Origin: Myxococcales bacterium
Lineage (GTDB): Bacteria > Myxococcota_A > UBA9160 > UBA4427
Direction of reading: 5' to 3'
Length of the DNA stretch: 41,812 nucleotides
NCBI GenBank assembly: GCA_022563535.1
Contig: JADFNE010000037.1
Coordinates: 1 to 41,812, forward strand
Below are positions 25,990 through 35,552 of the stretch, in pieces; the first letter of the stretch is position 1, and each line of letters starts with the position of its first letter. The translations under genes were made by a program, and so were the position numbers. The notes below the pieces were generated by a model, which saw only the letters and a program-made list of their open reading frames with translations, ran no database searches and was not told where the DNA came from.

Positions 25990-26013
25990 CGGGGCCGCAC
26001 CAGCCGGGCCCCG
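25990..26013. other. Inverted repeat between the divergent M24 operon and sulfatase gene
   Basis: CGGGGCC at 25990-25996 pairs perfectly with GGCCCCG at 26007-26013 around a 10-base loop. It lies in the 273-bp gap shared by two divergent transcripts, so an operator or a leader hairpin for either gene is possible. No other gene is seen in the gap, and no promoter could be fixed. Confidence 0.35.
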
Positions 26014-26100
26014 AAGACGGGGATCACTCTCATGATCGCGAGAAGTTCCACGTTGCACCTGCCTGACGGCAATCGTACCATCGGCGCCGAGGCTGGTAAT

Positions 26101-27618
26101 ATGCGCGCTGTACACTGCACCGTCATAGCATTTGCACTCCTTTGGATTCCCATCCAGTTCGCCCAAGCGCAGTCCCCCGTCGCCTCCGCCCCCCCTGCGC
26201 AATTAAACGTCTTGTTCATCCTGGCCGATGATCTTGGTTACAGCGATACCACTCTCTACGGAACGACCTGGTTCTACGAGACGCCGAACATCAGACGTCT
26301 CGCGAGCCGAGGCATGGTCTTCCGCAATGCATACTCGGCGAGCCCCGTCTGCTCCGCGACCCGTGCCAGCATCTTGACTGGGCAGGCACCCGGCCGTCTC
26401 GGGATAACAGCAGCGGGCGGGCATATTGAGCGAGCGATCACGAAGTCCAGATTTCGCACACCGGAAGAGATTGCGGACCGGCCCAAATTAAAATCGAGGA
26501 AGGCCAGTACCCCGGTCGCGGCAACCCGGCTTGGCCTCGAAGTGGAAACGCTGGCCGAAGTACTTCAGAGTGCGGGTTACGCCACTGGACACTTCGGGAA
26601 GTGGCATCTCGGCCATGAGCCCTACAGCCCTCTTGAGCAGGGCTTCGATGTCGACATTCCCCACTGGTCCGGCCCCGGACCCGCGGGTTCGTATACGGCA
26701 CCTTGGCAATTTCCGGAGGAGTTGGACTTCGAACCCAATATTCCGGGTGAACACATCGAAGATCGACTGGCCCAAGAGGCCGTGGCGTTCATGGAGAAAC
26801 ACAAGAACCGGCCATTCTTTATCAACTATTGGGCGTACTCGACCCATGGACCGTTTGACGCCAAGGCGATCCTGGTCGACAAATACGTCAAGAAAGTTCA
26901 TTCGGTCAATGCCCAACGGAGTCCGATCTATGCAGCGATGGTTCAGAGCTTCGATGAGGCGGTCGGGACATTACTCGATGCCCTGGATCGACTCGAACTC
27001 GCAGAGCAAACGATCGTCGTGTTCTACTCGGACAATGGTGGGAGTACCTATGACCGAATCCACAACGTTCCGGCGACGAGCAACGCACCGCTGCGGGGCG
27101 GTAAGGGAGAGATCTACGAAGGCGGAATCCGGGTTCCGGCAGTTGTGATCTGGCCCGGACATGTAGCGCCCGGCAGCAAGAGCGATGCATTGCTGAGCAG
27201 TACGGACTGGTATCCCACTCTGCTCGAGATGCTCAACCTGGTCAAACCAAAAGGACACATTCTGGATGGTGTGTCGCAGGTTCCTGCATTCTTGTCCCAG
27301 AGCGATCCGCGTGCCCAGCTTCCTTGTTTCGTCCCCCACTATTTTCTGAAAGCCGGGACCGTACCGGCAACTTCGATGCGGCGCGGAAAATGGAAATTGA
27401 TCCGCTTTCATCACGATGGGGATGACCAGCGCGATCGCTTCGAACTGTATGATCTCGAAGCGGACATCGGCGAGAGGGTGAATCTGGCCAGCCGACATCC
27501 AGATCGGGTGCTGGCCCTCGACACAGAGATTTCCAACTACCTGAGCCGCATTGGCGCATTCGTCCCGAGGCGAAACCCGGCGTACGTAGGTTCTATCACG
27601 GTGGACGCCATGAAGTAG
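26101..27618 (+). CDS. Secreted type I sulfatase (formylglycine-dependent arylsulfatase family)
   Basis: A 505-residue sulfatase. Residues 1-23 form a signal peptide (VIAFALLWIPIQFAQA). Metal ligands Asp43/Asp44 are in FILADDLGYSD. The formylglycine motif is C-S-A-T-R with Cys84 in SPVCSATRASILTG, so a maturase is needed and is not in the window. The GHFGKWHLG block near 170 and the YSDNGG block near 310 (second metal site) are intact. ATG at 26101 is chosen because it begins the signal peptide; the open frame reaches 25588 but that part overlaps the M24 gene on the other strand. The substrate is likely a sulfated polysaccharide or aryl sulfate. Confidence 0.9.
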   Translation: MRAVHCTVIAFALLWIPIQFAQAQSPVASAPPAQLNVLFILADDLGYSDTTLYGTTWFYETPNIRRLASRGMVFRNAYSASPVCSATRASILTGQAPGRLGITAAGGHIERAITKSRFRTPEEIADRPKLKSRKASTPVAATRLGLEVETLAEVLQSAGYATGHFGKWHLGHEPYSPLEQGFDVDIPHWSGPGPAGSYTAPWQFPEELDFEPNIPGEHIEDRLAQEAVAFMEKHKNRPFFINYWAYSTHGPFDAKAILVDKYVKKVHSVNAQRSPIYAAMVQSFDEAVGTLLDALDRLELAEQTIVVFYSDNGGSTYDRIHNVPATSNAPLRGGKGEIYEGGIRVPAVVIWPGHVAPGSKSDALLSSTDWYPTLLEMLNLVKPKGHILDGVSQVPAFLSQSDPRAQLPCFVPHYFLKAGTVPATSMRRGKWKLIRFHHDGDDQRDRFELYDLEADIGERVNLASRHPDRVLALDTEISNYLSRIGAFVPRRNPAYVGSITVDAMK

Positions 27619-27679
27619 TTATGCACTACCATCAATCGACCGTGCGAAACGGGGAAGAACCACGGCGTCAGAAATAGGG

Positions 27680-28603
27680 GTGATACCGAATTGCGGATGC
27701 CGAGGGCGTGTTCATTGCGAGAGGGGTGGGGCGATCCTCCGATTCGTCTTGATCGCATCAATGTTCTGGGCCTGTGGATCGGATCCCGCGGAAGAGATAA
27801 TCGGCGAGGGGGCTCCTCGGGAAGCGCGCGTGGAGCAGAAGGCCCCGGCCCAACAGAACATCGTCGTCATCTTGATCGATACGCTTCGTCCGGATCACCT
27901 CGGTTTCAACGGCCATCATCGCGAAACGGCACCCTATCTCGCGTCGCTCGCCGAGCGCTCCGTGGTCTTCAGCCATGCGGTCTCGACCTCTACCTGGACC
28001 GCGCCTTCGACCGCGTCACTCTTTACGGCGCTGCACCCCCTGCGACACGGTGTGCATATCGGCGTCGTGGCCCATCACAAGCGGGTCGTGCTGGACGAAG
28101 CGGCCGGGGTCATGAAGCTCCAGATCAACCGCTTGCCGGAGTCGATCGCGACGCTCCCTGAACTCTTTCGCGATCTCGGTTATCGCACCTTTGGTATCGC
28201 GGCGAACCCCAATATCGGTTCGAGTATCGGCTTCGATCGCTTCAAGCTACTAGAGGGTCGCTCACTCAGTGTCGAGGAAGCCCGCAAGGCGGGCCGCACC
28301 CGGAAGCCCTTTCGTTGGGCCAATGGAGAGGAACTCTACAAAGAACTCTCGAGCTGGCAGGCCGACATCAAGCGCGGCCCGGAACCGTTCTTCCTCTACA
28401 TCCATATCAACGACGTTCACGATCCCTGCAAAAAGCACGCTGGCTTCTATCGCGAGCCGACCGGTGAAGATTACGGTCGCGCCCTCTACGACAGCGGGAT
28501 CGGCTACGTGGACGAGATTCTTTCGCGCGTACACCGCGATCTCGATGTTCTGCTCGATCCGCAGAAGGTCGAGGCGCTGCGTGTCCTCGGGTACGGAGAC
28601 TAG
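27680..28603 (+). CDS. Truncated sulfatase-like lipoprotein (internal deletion likely)
   Basis: A 307-residue protein with a lipoprotein signal ending MFWAC (Cys32) and a sulfatase-fold N-terminal half: Asp67 in VILIDTLRPDHLG, then TAPST (Thr107) where Cys-type sulfatases have the formylglycine motif. The family-typical DSGIGYVDEIL helix is reached near 275. It is then followed after about ten residues by DPQKVEALRVLGYGD, which is the usual extreme C-terminus. The whole block that should hold the D-H-G metal motif (roughly 150-200 residues in relatives) is missing without a frameshift. It is likely inactive or a decaying gene. GTG at 27680 is the start used; others are possible. Confidence 0.65.
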   Translation: MIPNCGCRGRVHCERGGAILRFVLIASMFWACGSDPAEEIIGEGAPREARVEQKAPAQQNIVVILIDTLRPDHLGFNGHHRETAPYLASLAERSVVFSHAVSTSTWTAPSTASLFTALHPLRHGVHIGVVAHHKRVVLDEAAGVMKLQINRLPESIATLPELFRDLGYRTFGIAANPNIGSSIGFDRFKLLEGRSLSVEEARKAGRTRKPFRWANGEELYKELSSWQADIKRGPEPFFLYIHINDVHDPCKKHAGFYREPTGEDYGRALYDSGIGYVDEILSRVHRDLDVLLDPQKVEALRVLGYGD

Positions 28604-28692
28604 CGAGGGACACAGGAAATTTGGAGATTGACCGTTTGCTCGCAACAGAGGAAAACGGCGAGGGTTTGCTGTTAGAGGCCCTGAGCTAAGAG

Positions 28693-30045
28693 CTACTTCA
28701 CTCGGTTGTTCGCCGCGACTTCTGCGTACCAATGGCCCGACTGCTTCAGGGTTCGCTCGCCGCTCTCGAAATCAACCCAGGTCAAGCCAAAACGCTGGTC
28801 ATAGCCCTCGCTCCACTCGAAGTTGTCGAGCAGGCTCCAGGCGTGATAGCCCCGCACATCGGCCCCTTCGGCGATCGCACGGCCGAGGGCGTCGAGATAG
28901 CCACGGTAGAATTCGATGCGGCGATCGTCGCAAATCACGCCCGAATCATTGGGGGCGTCGTCGTACGAGCAGCCGTTCTCCGTGATCTCCATTGGAAGCT
29001 CTGGATAATCGGCACTGACACGTTTCACCATGTCGTAGAGCGCATCGGGCCAGACTTCCCAACCAAAGTCGGTGCGTGGGACCTCGCGACCGCCGAGGCC
29101 GAGATCCGGCGCGGCATCGATCCCGATCGGGCCACCGGGTTGATGGGCGACCAATGTCCGCATGTAGAGATTGATGCCGACGAAGTCGAGGGGGGTGCGC
29201 AACCGATCCATGTCATCCCGCTCGATTCCCATTCGCTCAATCGGCAGGCCCTCGGGAAAGGCGTTGGGGTAGTGGCCCTCGAGGGCGGGCGTGAGGTACC
29301 AGTAATTGGTGAAGGCATGCCAGCGCTCGGCGGCGGCCACGTCGCGTTCGTCGTCGCCGGCGGGTCCGGTGGGCGACATGCTGAGCGAGGTTCCGATATT
29401 GGCCGTTGGACAGGTGGCCTTCATGGCGCGAAAGGCATCGGCCTGCGCGAGATTGACGACGTGGCTTGCGCGCAGGGTGTCGTCGAGGCTGCGGCGGCCG
29501 GGAGCATGAATACCCGCGAGGTAGCCCATCACGGTGAAGATCCCGGGCTCATTGAAGATGATCCAATCCGAAACCCGATCGCCCAGAGCACCCACGACGT
29601 GTTCCGCATAATCGGTGAAGCGGCCCGCGGTGTCTCGTGCCGGCCAACCCCCAGCCTGCTCGAGGGGGAGGGGCAGGTCCCAGTGATAGAGCGTGGGGAA
29701 GGGGCGAATGCCGGCTTCGAGCAGGGCGTCGACCAGGCGGCGGTAGTAGTCGACGCCGTTGGCATTGGGCGGGCCGGAGCCGGTGGGCTGAATCCTGGTC
29801 CAGGAAATCGAGAATCGATAGCTGGTGAGATTCATCTCTCTGAGGAGTGCGATGTCCTCCTCAAAACGATGGTACGAGTCGCATGCCACGTTCCCGGTAT
29901 CGCCGTTCTTGATCTTGCCGGGTGTGTGGGTGAAGTGATCCCAGATCGATACGCCCTTGCCATCCTCGTTCCAGGCGCCTTCGATCTGGTAGGAGGCAGT
30001 CGCCGCCCCCCAATGAAAACCTGTCGGAAAATCCATTCGCTCCAT
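28693..30045 (-). CDS. GH1 family beta-glucosidase
   Basis: A 450-residue retaining glycoside hydrolase, the normal GH1 length, cleaving beta-linked glucosides or galactosides in the cytoplasm (no signal peptide). The N-terminal signature FHWGAATASYQIEG is at 10-23. The acid/base is Glu166 in IFNEPG and the nucleophile Glu356 in ITENG. The aglycone-site region WSLLDNFEWSEGYDQRFG near the C-terminus is intact. ATG at 30045 or 30036 begins the conserved part; the frame is open to 30138 but those residues are not GH1-like. It converges with the truncated sulfatase-like gene and diverges from the GT-C gene. Confidence 0.93.
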   Translation of the reverse strand: MERMDFPTGFHWGAATASYQIEGAWNEDGKGVSIWDHFTHTPGKIKNGDTGNVACDSYHRFEEDIALLREMNLTSYRFSISWTRIQPTGSGPPNANGVDYYRRLVDALLEAGIRPFPTLYHWDLPLPLEQAGGWPARDTAGRFTDYAEHVVGALGDRVSDWIIFNEPGIFTVMGYLAGIHAPGRRSLDDTLRASHVVNLAQADAFRAMKATCPTANIGTSLSMSPTGPAGDDERDVAAAERWHAFTNYWYLTPALEGHYPNAFPEGLPIERMGIERDDMDRLRTPLDFVGINLYMRTLVAHQPGGPIGIDAAPDLGLGGREVPRTDFGWEVWPDALYDMVKRVSADYPELPMEITENGCSYDDAPNDSGVICDDRRIEFYRGYLDALGRAIAEGADVRGYHAWSLLDNFEWSEGYDQRFGLTWVDFESGERTLKQSGHWYAEVAANNRVK

Positions 30046-30303
30046 CCCGCGTCGCTCGAGCGAACGCTCGAGGAGGGCAACTGATTCGCACAAAGCGTAG
30101 CCGCTATGACGGGGAGTGGCCCCGAATACAGCTAGCACGATCTCCCCCGATCTTGATCGCCTACAGTTGCAACGTTAAGCTGTCGATGGTTTCTCTCCCT
30201 GGCGGCGAAAACAGGTCTCGCGCATCATCATGGAAAGCTCAACCAGCGAGGAGTTCTTCGCCTTGATATCCGCCTCGTTTCATTCCAGTCGCGGCAAACA
30301 GTC

Positions 30304-31683
30304 ATGAGCGAGGCGAGCAGCCGTGGGCAGGGTAGGTGGGGGCGCTGGCTGTCGCAGCTTCATTCACCGGTTCCGCTCCCGAAAGGTACGCCCTTCGAGC
30401 AGCGCTTGATCACCATGGGTGCGTTGCTGATCTTCGCCGCAGGGCTGGCGTTTCGCCTGTTTTACGGACACCGCATCCGTGAAACCTTCGGGCTGATAGG
30501 AAACCGTTTCGGGCAAGCGACGGGAATTGCGAACAACCTGCTGGAAAACGGTTTCTATTCGATCGACGGAATACACCCAAATGTGACCGAAGAGCCCGTT
30601 TATCCGGTCGTGGTCGCATTTTCCCAATGGCTCCCGGGAGCACCGTGGCTTTCCTACCTGTTGGTGCAGATTGGGGTTGCAGCGGTTGGTGCCTGGGCGG
30701 TTTATCGATTGTGCGTATTGTGCGGAACTCACCGCCCACACGCACTCCTTACCGCGGCGCTCTTCTTCACGCACCCCTACCTCGCGAGCCAGTCAGTCGC
30801 GATCGCAGATACGCAACTGTTTGCGAGTGTGCTGATCTTGACGGTTTGTTCATGGCTCACACTACAGGAACACAACAACGTGCGCGCGGCGCTGGGCGCT
30901 GGATCTTGCCTTGCGCTTTGTTTCTTGACTCGGAACACAACCCTAGTTGTTTTGCCGGCTATTGCTGTGTTTTTTCTGGCAACGATGTGGGCAGAGGGTT
31001 GGCAAGGCTGGCAGAATCGCGTGCGGAATGTTGCGTTGGCCTGTTCTATTACACTGGTACTTGTCACGCCATGGTGCATTCGGATTTGGCAGCTGACCGA
31101 TCACTTCATGGTGGCGACGCATGGAACCATGGAATTCCATGCTGGGAACAACTCACACATCTACAAACGCTTGGCGGACAATCTCAGTGTTGACGGCATG
31201 GAATTGGATCCTGGGCTCAAGCTTTGGAAGCTCGCTGAGTCACGCTATCAGCCAAGGTCTCCAAGATTTACGGTCTACTTGGAGAATTTGCATCGAAGCA
31301 AAGGGGTCGATTGGGTAATCGAACATCCAGACGAATTCATTGCAATGGTGCCACTGCGCTTGTTCAGGATGTGGAGCTGGAACCTCAATCCTAAATTCGA
31401 CAGATATGGGAAGCTGAATCCCAACTACGAATTGAAGGCGAGCATATTGAGGGTATTTTATATTCCGGTTACCCTGCTCGCCGGATTCGCGTTCTGCGTT
31501 CCGGTATTGTGGAATCGAGGCACCGTGTTCTGTGCCGGAATTTTGATCTTCTTCAGCTGCGCGGCAGCCTTGCTCTTTGGCTTCACTCGGCTCCGTACGC
31601 CATTTGACATTTTTTTGATCATCCCTGCAGTACAAGGTGCGTTGTGGTTGTCGACTCGGTTGCGAGAAAGATGGGGAAGCTAA
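30304..31683 (+). CDS. GT-C/PMT-like polytopic membrane glycosyltransferase (GT39/ArnT superfamily)
   Basis: A 459-residue integral membrane protein with a basic, soluble N-terminus and roughly nine to ten hydrophobic segments beginning LITMGALLIFAAGLAFRLFYG. The first extramembrane loop carries TEEPVYPVVVAF, corresponding to the P-x-Y-P region of PMT-type glycosyltransferases. These use a polyprenyl-phosphate sugar donor and glycosylate lipid, glycan or protein on the periplasmic side. A soluble loop (residues about 270-340) precedes the last membrane cluster. The second half uses more AT-rich codons than neighbours. ATG at 30304 is the only start near the first segment. Acceptor and donor are unknown. 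Confidence 0.72.
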   Translation: MSEASSRGQGRWGRWLSQLHSPVPLPKGTPFEQRLITMGALLIFAAGLAFRLFYGHRIRETFGLIGNRFGQATGIANNLLENGFYSIDGIHPNVTEEPVYPVVVAFSQWLPGAPWLSYLLVQIGVAAVGAWAVYRLCVLCGTHRPHALLTAALFFTHPYLASQSVAIADTQLFASVLILTVCSWLTLQEHNNVRAALGAGSCLALCFLTRNTTLVVLPAIAVFFLATMWAEGWQGWQNRVRNVALACSITLVLVTPWCIRIWQLTDHFMVATHGTMEFHAGNNSHIYKRLADNLSVDGMELDPGLKLWKLAESRYQPRSPRFTVYLENLHRSKGVDWVIEHPDEFIAMVPLRLFRMWSWNLNPKFDRYGKLNPNYELKASILRVFYIPVTLLAGFAFCVPVLWNRGTVFCAGILIFFSCAAALLFGFTRLRTPFDIFLIIPAVQGALWLSTRLRERWGS

Positions 31684-31774
31684 GAGAAGAAAAGGGGAGT
31701 GGCGGATCGCTGATTCTATTCGCCACCATTGGCGTAGTGACCTGTCCTCGAAATCCCGCCTCAGCAAGTTGCAA

Positions 31775-33523
31775 TCAGTAGCCGACGGCCTGACCATCGA
31801 AGCGCATCTCTGAGGCGCCGTGGTAGACGCCGGTTTTCGGGTCGCGCCAGATGGCCTGATAGCCGCCCACGTAGGGGCGGGTTTCGTTGCTTACCCGGTG
31901 ACCGCGTCGCTCGAGTTCGTCGGCCACTGCCCGGGGGATTCCGGCTTCCAGCTCAACGGTGCCGCTGCCGTCTGCAGCTTTGCCGTTGGGTTGCGAGCTG
32001 CCGGAATGGATCAGCCGGGCGGCGTCGCCGGCCTCTTGAACATTCATCCCGAAATCAATCTGATTGATCAGAATTTGGACGTGGGCCTGGGGTTGTAATG
32101 CGCCGCCCATTACGCCGAAACTCATCACCGGTTGGCCGTCCCGCATCACAAAGGCGGGGATGATGGTGTGGAACGGGCGCTTGCCCGGGGCGTAGACGTT
32201 GGCGTGACCATCCTCGAGCGAAAAAGACGATCCGCGGTTTTGCAATACGAAGCCTGCTCCCTTCGGTACCACCCAGCTTCCGAATTCCCAGAAATTACTT
32301 TGAATCAAGGACACCATCATTCCAGCTGCGTCCGCGGTCGCGATGTAGGTGGTATCGCCTTTTTCTGGAGGGGAGCCGGCCTCCACCGCGGGGGCTGCGG
32401 TTTTCATCTGGATCCGTTTGCTTCGCTCCCGCGCGTAGGCGTCTGAGAGCAAGGCTTCCACCGGAGTCTTTTGAAACGCGGGGTCGGCGTAATAACGAGC
32501 GCGGTCTTCGTAGGCGAGTTTTTTGGCCTCGATGAGGACGTGCCAGAAGTCAGCGCTGTCTCGTCCCATCCCTGCCAGGTCGAAGTGTTCGAGGATCTTG
32601 AGCATCTGAAGCGCAGCAATCCCCTGGGTGGGAGGTGGGAGTTCGTAAACCTCGTACCCGCGATAATTTACGCTGACCGGTTTCACCCAATTCCCCTGAT
32701 GGGCGGCGAGATCCTCGACACTCAAAAAGCCACCCGCAGCTTGAACCGCGGTGGCGATGGATATTGCAAGCTCTCCCGTGTAGAAGGCATTGCGGCCTTT
32801 TGTCGCGATGCTCTCGTAGGTCGCTGCAAGATCGGGATTGCGAAATATTTCTCCCACCTCGGGTGGCTGCCCAGCGCTGAGGAAGGTCTGCTTGAAATTC
32901 GAAAACCTTCCTTCGGGCGCCGAGGGCTCTTCGAGTCCTTCAATTCCCCATTCCCACTGCAGGGCGTCGACTTCTGTAATTGGAACCCCCTCGCGCGCGT
33001 AGCGGATCGCCGGCGCAAGCAGTTCCTTCATGGGAAGTATCCCGAAACGTTCATGCAGCCGAAACCAGCCATCGACTGCACCCGGAACCGAAACGGTGAG
33101 GGGGCCACGAAGCGGGATCTTGCCCGTCGAGGCGGTCAACTCACGCAATTTCTGGGTGCTCAACCCTTGCGGTGATCTGCCGCTGGCGTTGAGTCCGTGC
33201 AGGGATTTTGTGTCGGGGCTAAAGACGATGGCGAAGAGGTCGCCGCCGATTCCACAAGCAAAGGGTTCTACCAGGGACAGCATTGCATTTGCGGCGATTG
33301 CTGCATCTACCGCGCTACCGCCGCGTTTTAAAATATCGACCGCGACCGCGGATGCGAGCGGGTGGCTGGTTGCCGCCATGCCGTTGCGCGCCAGCACGGG
33401 GCTACGACTTGCAAACGCCTTGCCGCTGAGACGCGTGCCTCCGTGATCCGATGCCTGAACATCCGCGCCGAAGTTCACGATGAGGAACACCGTGAGCAGG
33501 GTTCGCAAAGAAGGCTTTAGCAT
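31775..33523 (-). CDS. ggt: Gamma-glutamyltransferase, periplasmic
   Basis: A 582-residue Ntn-hydrolase precursor that cleaves or transfers the gamma-glutamyl group of glutathione and similar amides. The signal peptide is LRTLLTVFLIVNFGADVQA (about 6-24). The large-subunit part has GGSAVDAAIAANAMLSLVEPFACGIGGD. The self-cleavage and catalytic Thr is Thr391 in KGDTTYIATAD, followed by the small-subunit blocks NRGSSFSL, KRPFHTIIPAFV and FGVMGGALQPQ. ATG at 33523 has AAGGA upstream and begins the signal peptide; the frame is open to 33823 but that part is not GGT-like. It is divergent from the interrupted membrane gene with a 104-bp shared upstream region. Confidence 0.93.
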   Translation of the reverse strand: MLKPSLRTLLTVFLIVNFGADVQASDHGGTRLSGKAFASRSPVLARNGMAATSHPLASAVAVDILKRGGSAVDAAIAANAMLSLVEPFACGIGGDLFAIVFSPDTKSLHGLNASGRSPQGLSTQKLRELTASTGKIPLRGPLTVSVPGAVDGWFRLHERFGILPMKELLAPAIRYAREGVPITEVDALQWEWGIEGLEEPSAPEGRFSNFKQTFLSAGQPPEVGEIFRNPDLAATYESIATKGRNAFYTGELAISIATAVQAAGGFLSVEDLAAHQGNWVKPVSVNYRGYEVYELPPPTQGIAALQMLKILEHFDLAGMGRDSADFWHVLIEAKKLAYEDRARYYADPAFQKTPVEALLSDAYARERSKRIQMKTAAPAVEAGSPPEKGDTTYIATADAAGMMVSLIQSNFWEFGSWVVPKGAGFVLQNRGSSFSLEDGHANVYAPGKRPFHTIIPAFVMRDGQPVMSFGVMGGALQPQAHVQILINQIDFGMNVQEAGDAARLIHSGSSQPNGKAADGSGTVELEAGIPRAVADELERRGHRVSNETRPYVGGYQAIWRDPKTGVYHGASEMRFDGQAVGY

Positions 33524-33627
33524 GTTGGGATGTCCTTGCGACAACTCTACCATGCTGCCGGATCGCTTCGTAGATTCGAATTCAAGCTCGATTGTGCCCG
33601 CAGAAGGCATGGTCCATACTTTCATGC

Positions 33628-35457
33628 ATGTCAAATCCGCAGCCGGTACCGGGAGAAGGCGTGCCCAGGCCACCTGTCGAGACGGCAACGCGTGTACTTT
33701 CCACTCTATACGTTGTACTAGTCGTTCTGTTTGCAATTCACGTCGTGTGGGTCGCGATCGACACTCACTATACGATTCCCACCAGGGACGACTGGCGCCT
33801 TCTCGACGGCATGTTCTCATCACCGACCCTGGAGTGGATACTTACAGACCAGGTCGGCCACCGGGTCCCCGTCACGCTGTCATTGATGTATTTCGATTAC
33901 ACGATCTTTGGCGGCCACATGCACCTGCTCGTGTTGGCTTCTTTGCTTTGGACGGGTGTCGCGGTCGCAATACTCGCGCGAGCACCGCGCTTTCGAGACT
34001 TGTCGCTTGACCCGCTCGCCTGGACCGCCGTGGCCTTCGCGTGCTTCTTGTTTTTCTGGGCCGTCTCGAGACACGACCTCGGGTGGGGGATGCATCAAGG
34101 AACGCTCCTATCGGCCATGTTCGCTGTCGTGTCTGTAGCCGCATTGGGAACTGCCGCTCGTCGCAAGCTCGACAACGGAATACCTGGGACGCTCCCGCTA
34201 CTCACCGCAGTTGCCGCGGCGATCGGGGCGAGCTTCAGTTCGGGAATCGGCTTTGCGTGCTGGGCTGGCCTGTTTACCGTGAGCCTGCTCATCCCGTTGT
34301 CGGCGCGTGCGATTGCTGCGCTTTGGGTCTGCGCTGCAGTTGTGCTCGTGGTGTACATGACGGGGCTCGAGGACTCGGGTTTCAAAGCGCCCAAAGACGC
34401 CTATCTTTGGAAACTTTCGAACGTTCCTGGCAGACTCTTCGAGTTTGCAATCGCCTACGTCGGAGCGCCCGCGGCAACCCTTTTCGCCGGTGCTCCAAAA
34501 GCCGATGCGTACAATTTTGCACGATTCGCCGGCGCCATCGGATTTGCCGGGTACGTCACCTTGGTTTTGTACTTGGTGATTCGTCGCGACAAAATGACAC
34601 CACTTCATGTGTTCGCAGTCGGACTGCCGAGTATCGCGCTGGCCGGAGGGTTCATGGTCGGGCTCAACCGCCTCAACTGGCCGAATTACCCCTCGATGGC
34701 CCTTCGCTATTCAACCTGGTCGACTCTTTTTTGAATTGGTCTCGTTTTCGCGATTCCCTCCTTGCGTCGGCGTCCGAACTTTCGACCAGGCTGGCCGTCT
34801 CTTTTCGGCATAGTGCTATTTGTCGGGCTGTCGGTTCTTCTCCTCCCAGAGTTTCGCGCGCAGCGTGGCGCTCAAGCTGCGCACAAGTCTTACAATGCAT
34901 ACATAAGCACAATGCATCTGCTCGGGATTCGCTGGGACCCGATGTCGAAAAACTCGATCCGACCGCTGCCTGACCGCACCTACCGGATCGTCGAACGGCT
35001 GCGGCGAGATCGTCGAAGTTTCTTCGGAGAGCATCGCGCTTCATGGGTTGGCAGTTCCATAGCCGACGACTTCGAACTGGCCGACGATGACCGTTGCACG
35101 GGTGGCGTTAGTTGGACGCAGCTGACGCTCACGCGTGATGATCCGGTGCTGCGGGTAACAGGCTGGGCCATCGATCACAAACGCGAAACGCCAATCGAAC
35201 ATATCCTGGTCGCAGACGGAGCAGGAATCGTGAGAGGGCTCGGAATTTACGTTCGGAGGGACGCAGATCTCGGCGAGATCCAGCTCCCCTTGGAAGATTT
35301 TCCATGGGCCGGGTTCTTGGGACAGCCCAGTGGCCGCGGGCCGTACCGCGCTTTCGGTGTCCTGAACGGATCGCTCATCTGCGATCTGAAACTGTCAGCC
35401 AAGGCGATTCGGTGGCCTGGCTACCAGCACCGCAAGTTGAGAGCCAAGCCGTTATAG
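33628..35457 (+). pseudogene. Polytopic membrane protein gene interrupted by an in-frame TGA
   Basis: From ATG 33628 the frame encodes about nine hydrophobic segments, starting VLSTLYVVLVVLFAIHVVWVA, with the loop HYTIPTRDDWRLLDGMF and HRVPVTLSLMYFDYTIFGG. It stops at TGA 34732-34734 in the middle of a membrane segment (TWSTLF-stop-IGLVFAI). The same frame then continues without shift for 240 codons. A further membrane segment (LFGIVLFVGLSVLLL) and a soluble periplasmic-type domain (DDFELADDDRCTGGVSW) lead to TAG at 35457. The simplest reading is a Trp TGG to TGA change in a glycosyltransferase-like or O-antigen-type membrane protein of about 609 residues. The family is not recognised with certainty. 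No SECIS-like hairpin follows this TGA. Confidence 0.6.
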
Positions 35458-35552
35458 GATTTATTCGCAATCGACTGGAGGCGAATCGAGCGCGACGCCT
35501 CTCCGGTGATCGACACCGATCGTTAGTGGCGCAGTGTCGGTGAGCTCCGCGG

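Noticed and set aside
25588-26100. N-terminal extension of the Cys-type sulfatase
   Set aside because: Would overlap the start of the M24 gene on the other strand and place the signal peptide inside the protein; ATG 26101 starts exactly at the signal peptide.
28732-30084. 450-aa open frame on the plus strand
   Set aside because: It is antisense to the GH1 gene, which has full catalytic motifs; GC-rich third positions keep the opposite strand open. The translation is Gly/Val/Glu-rich without domains.
34732-34734. Second in-frame TGA as a selenocysteine codon
   Set aside because: It lies in a membrane segment with no redox motif and no SECIS-like hairpin at the right distance; a Trp codon mutation explains it better.
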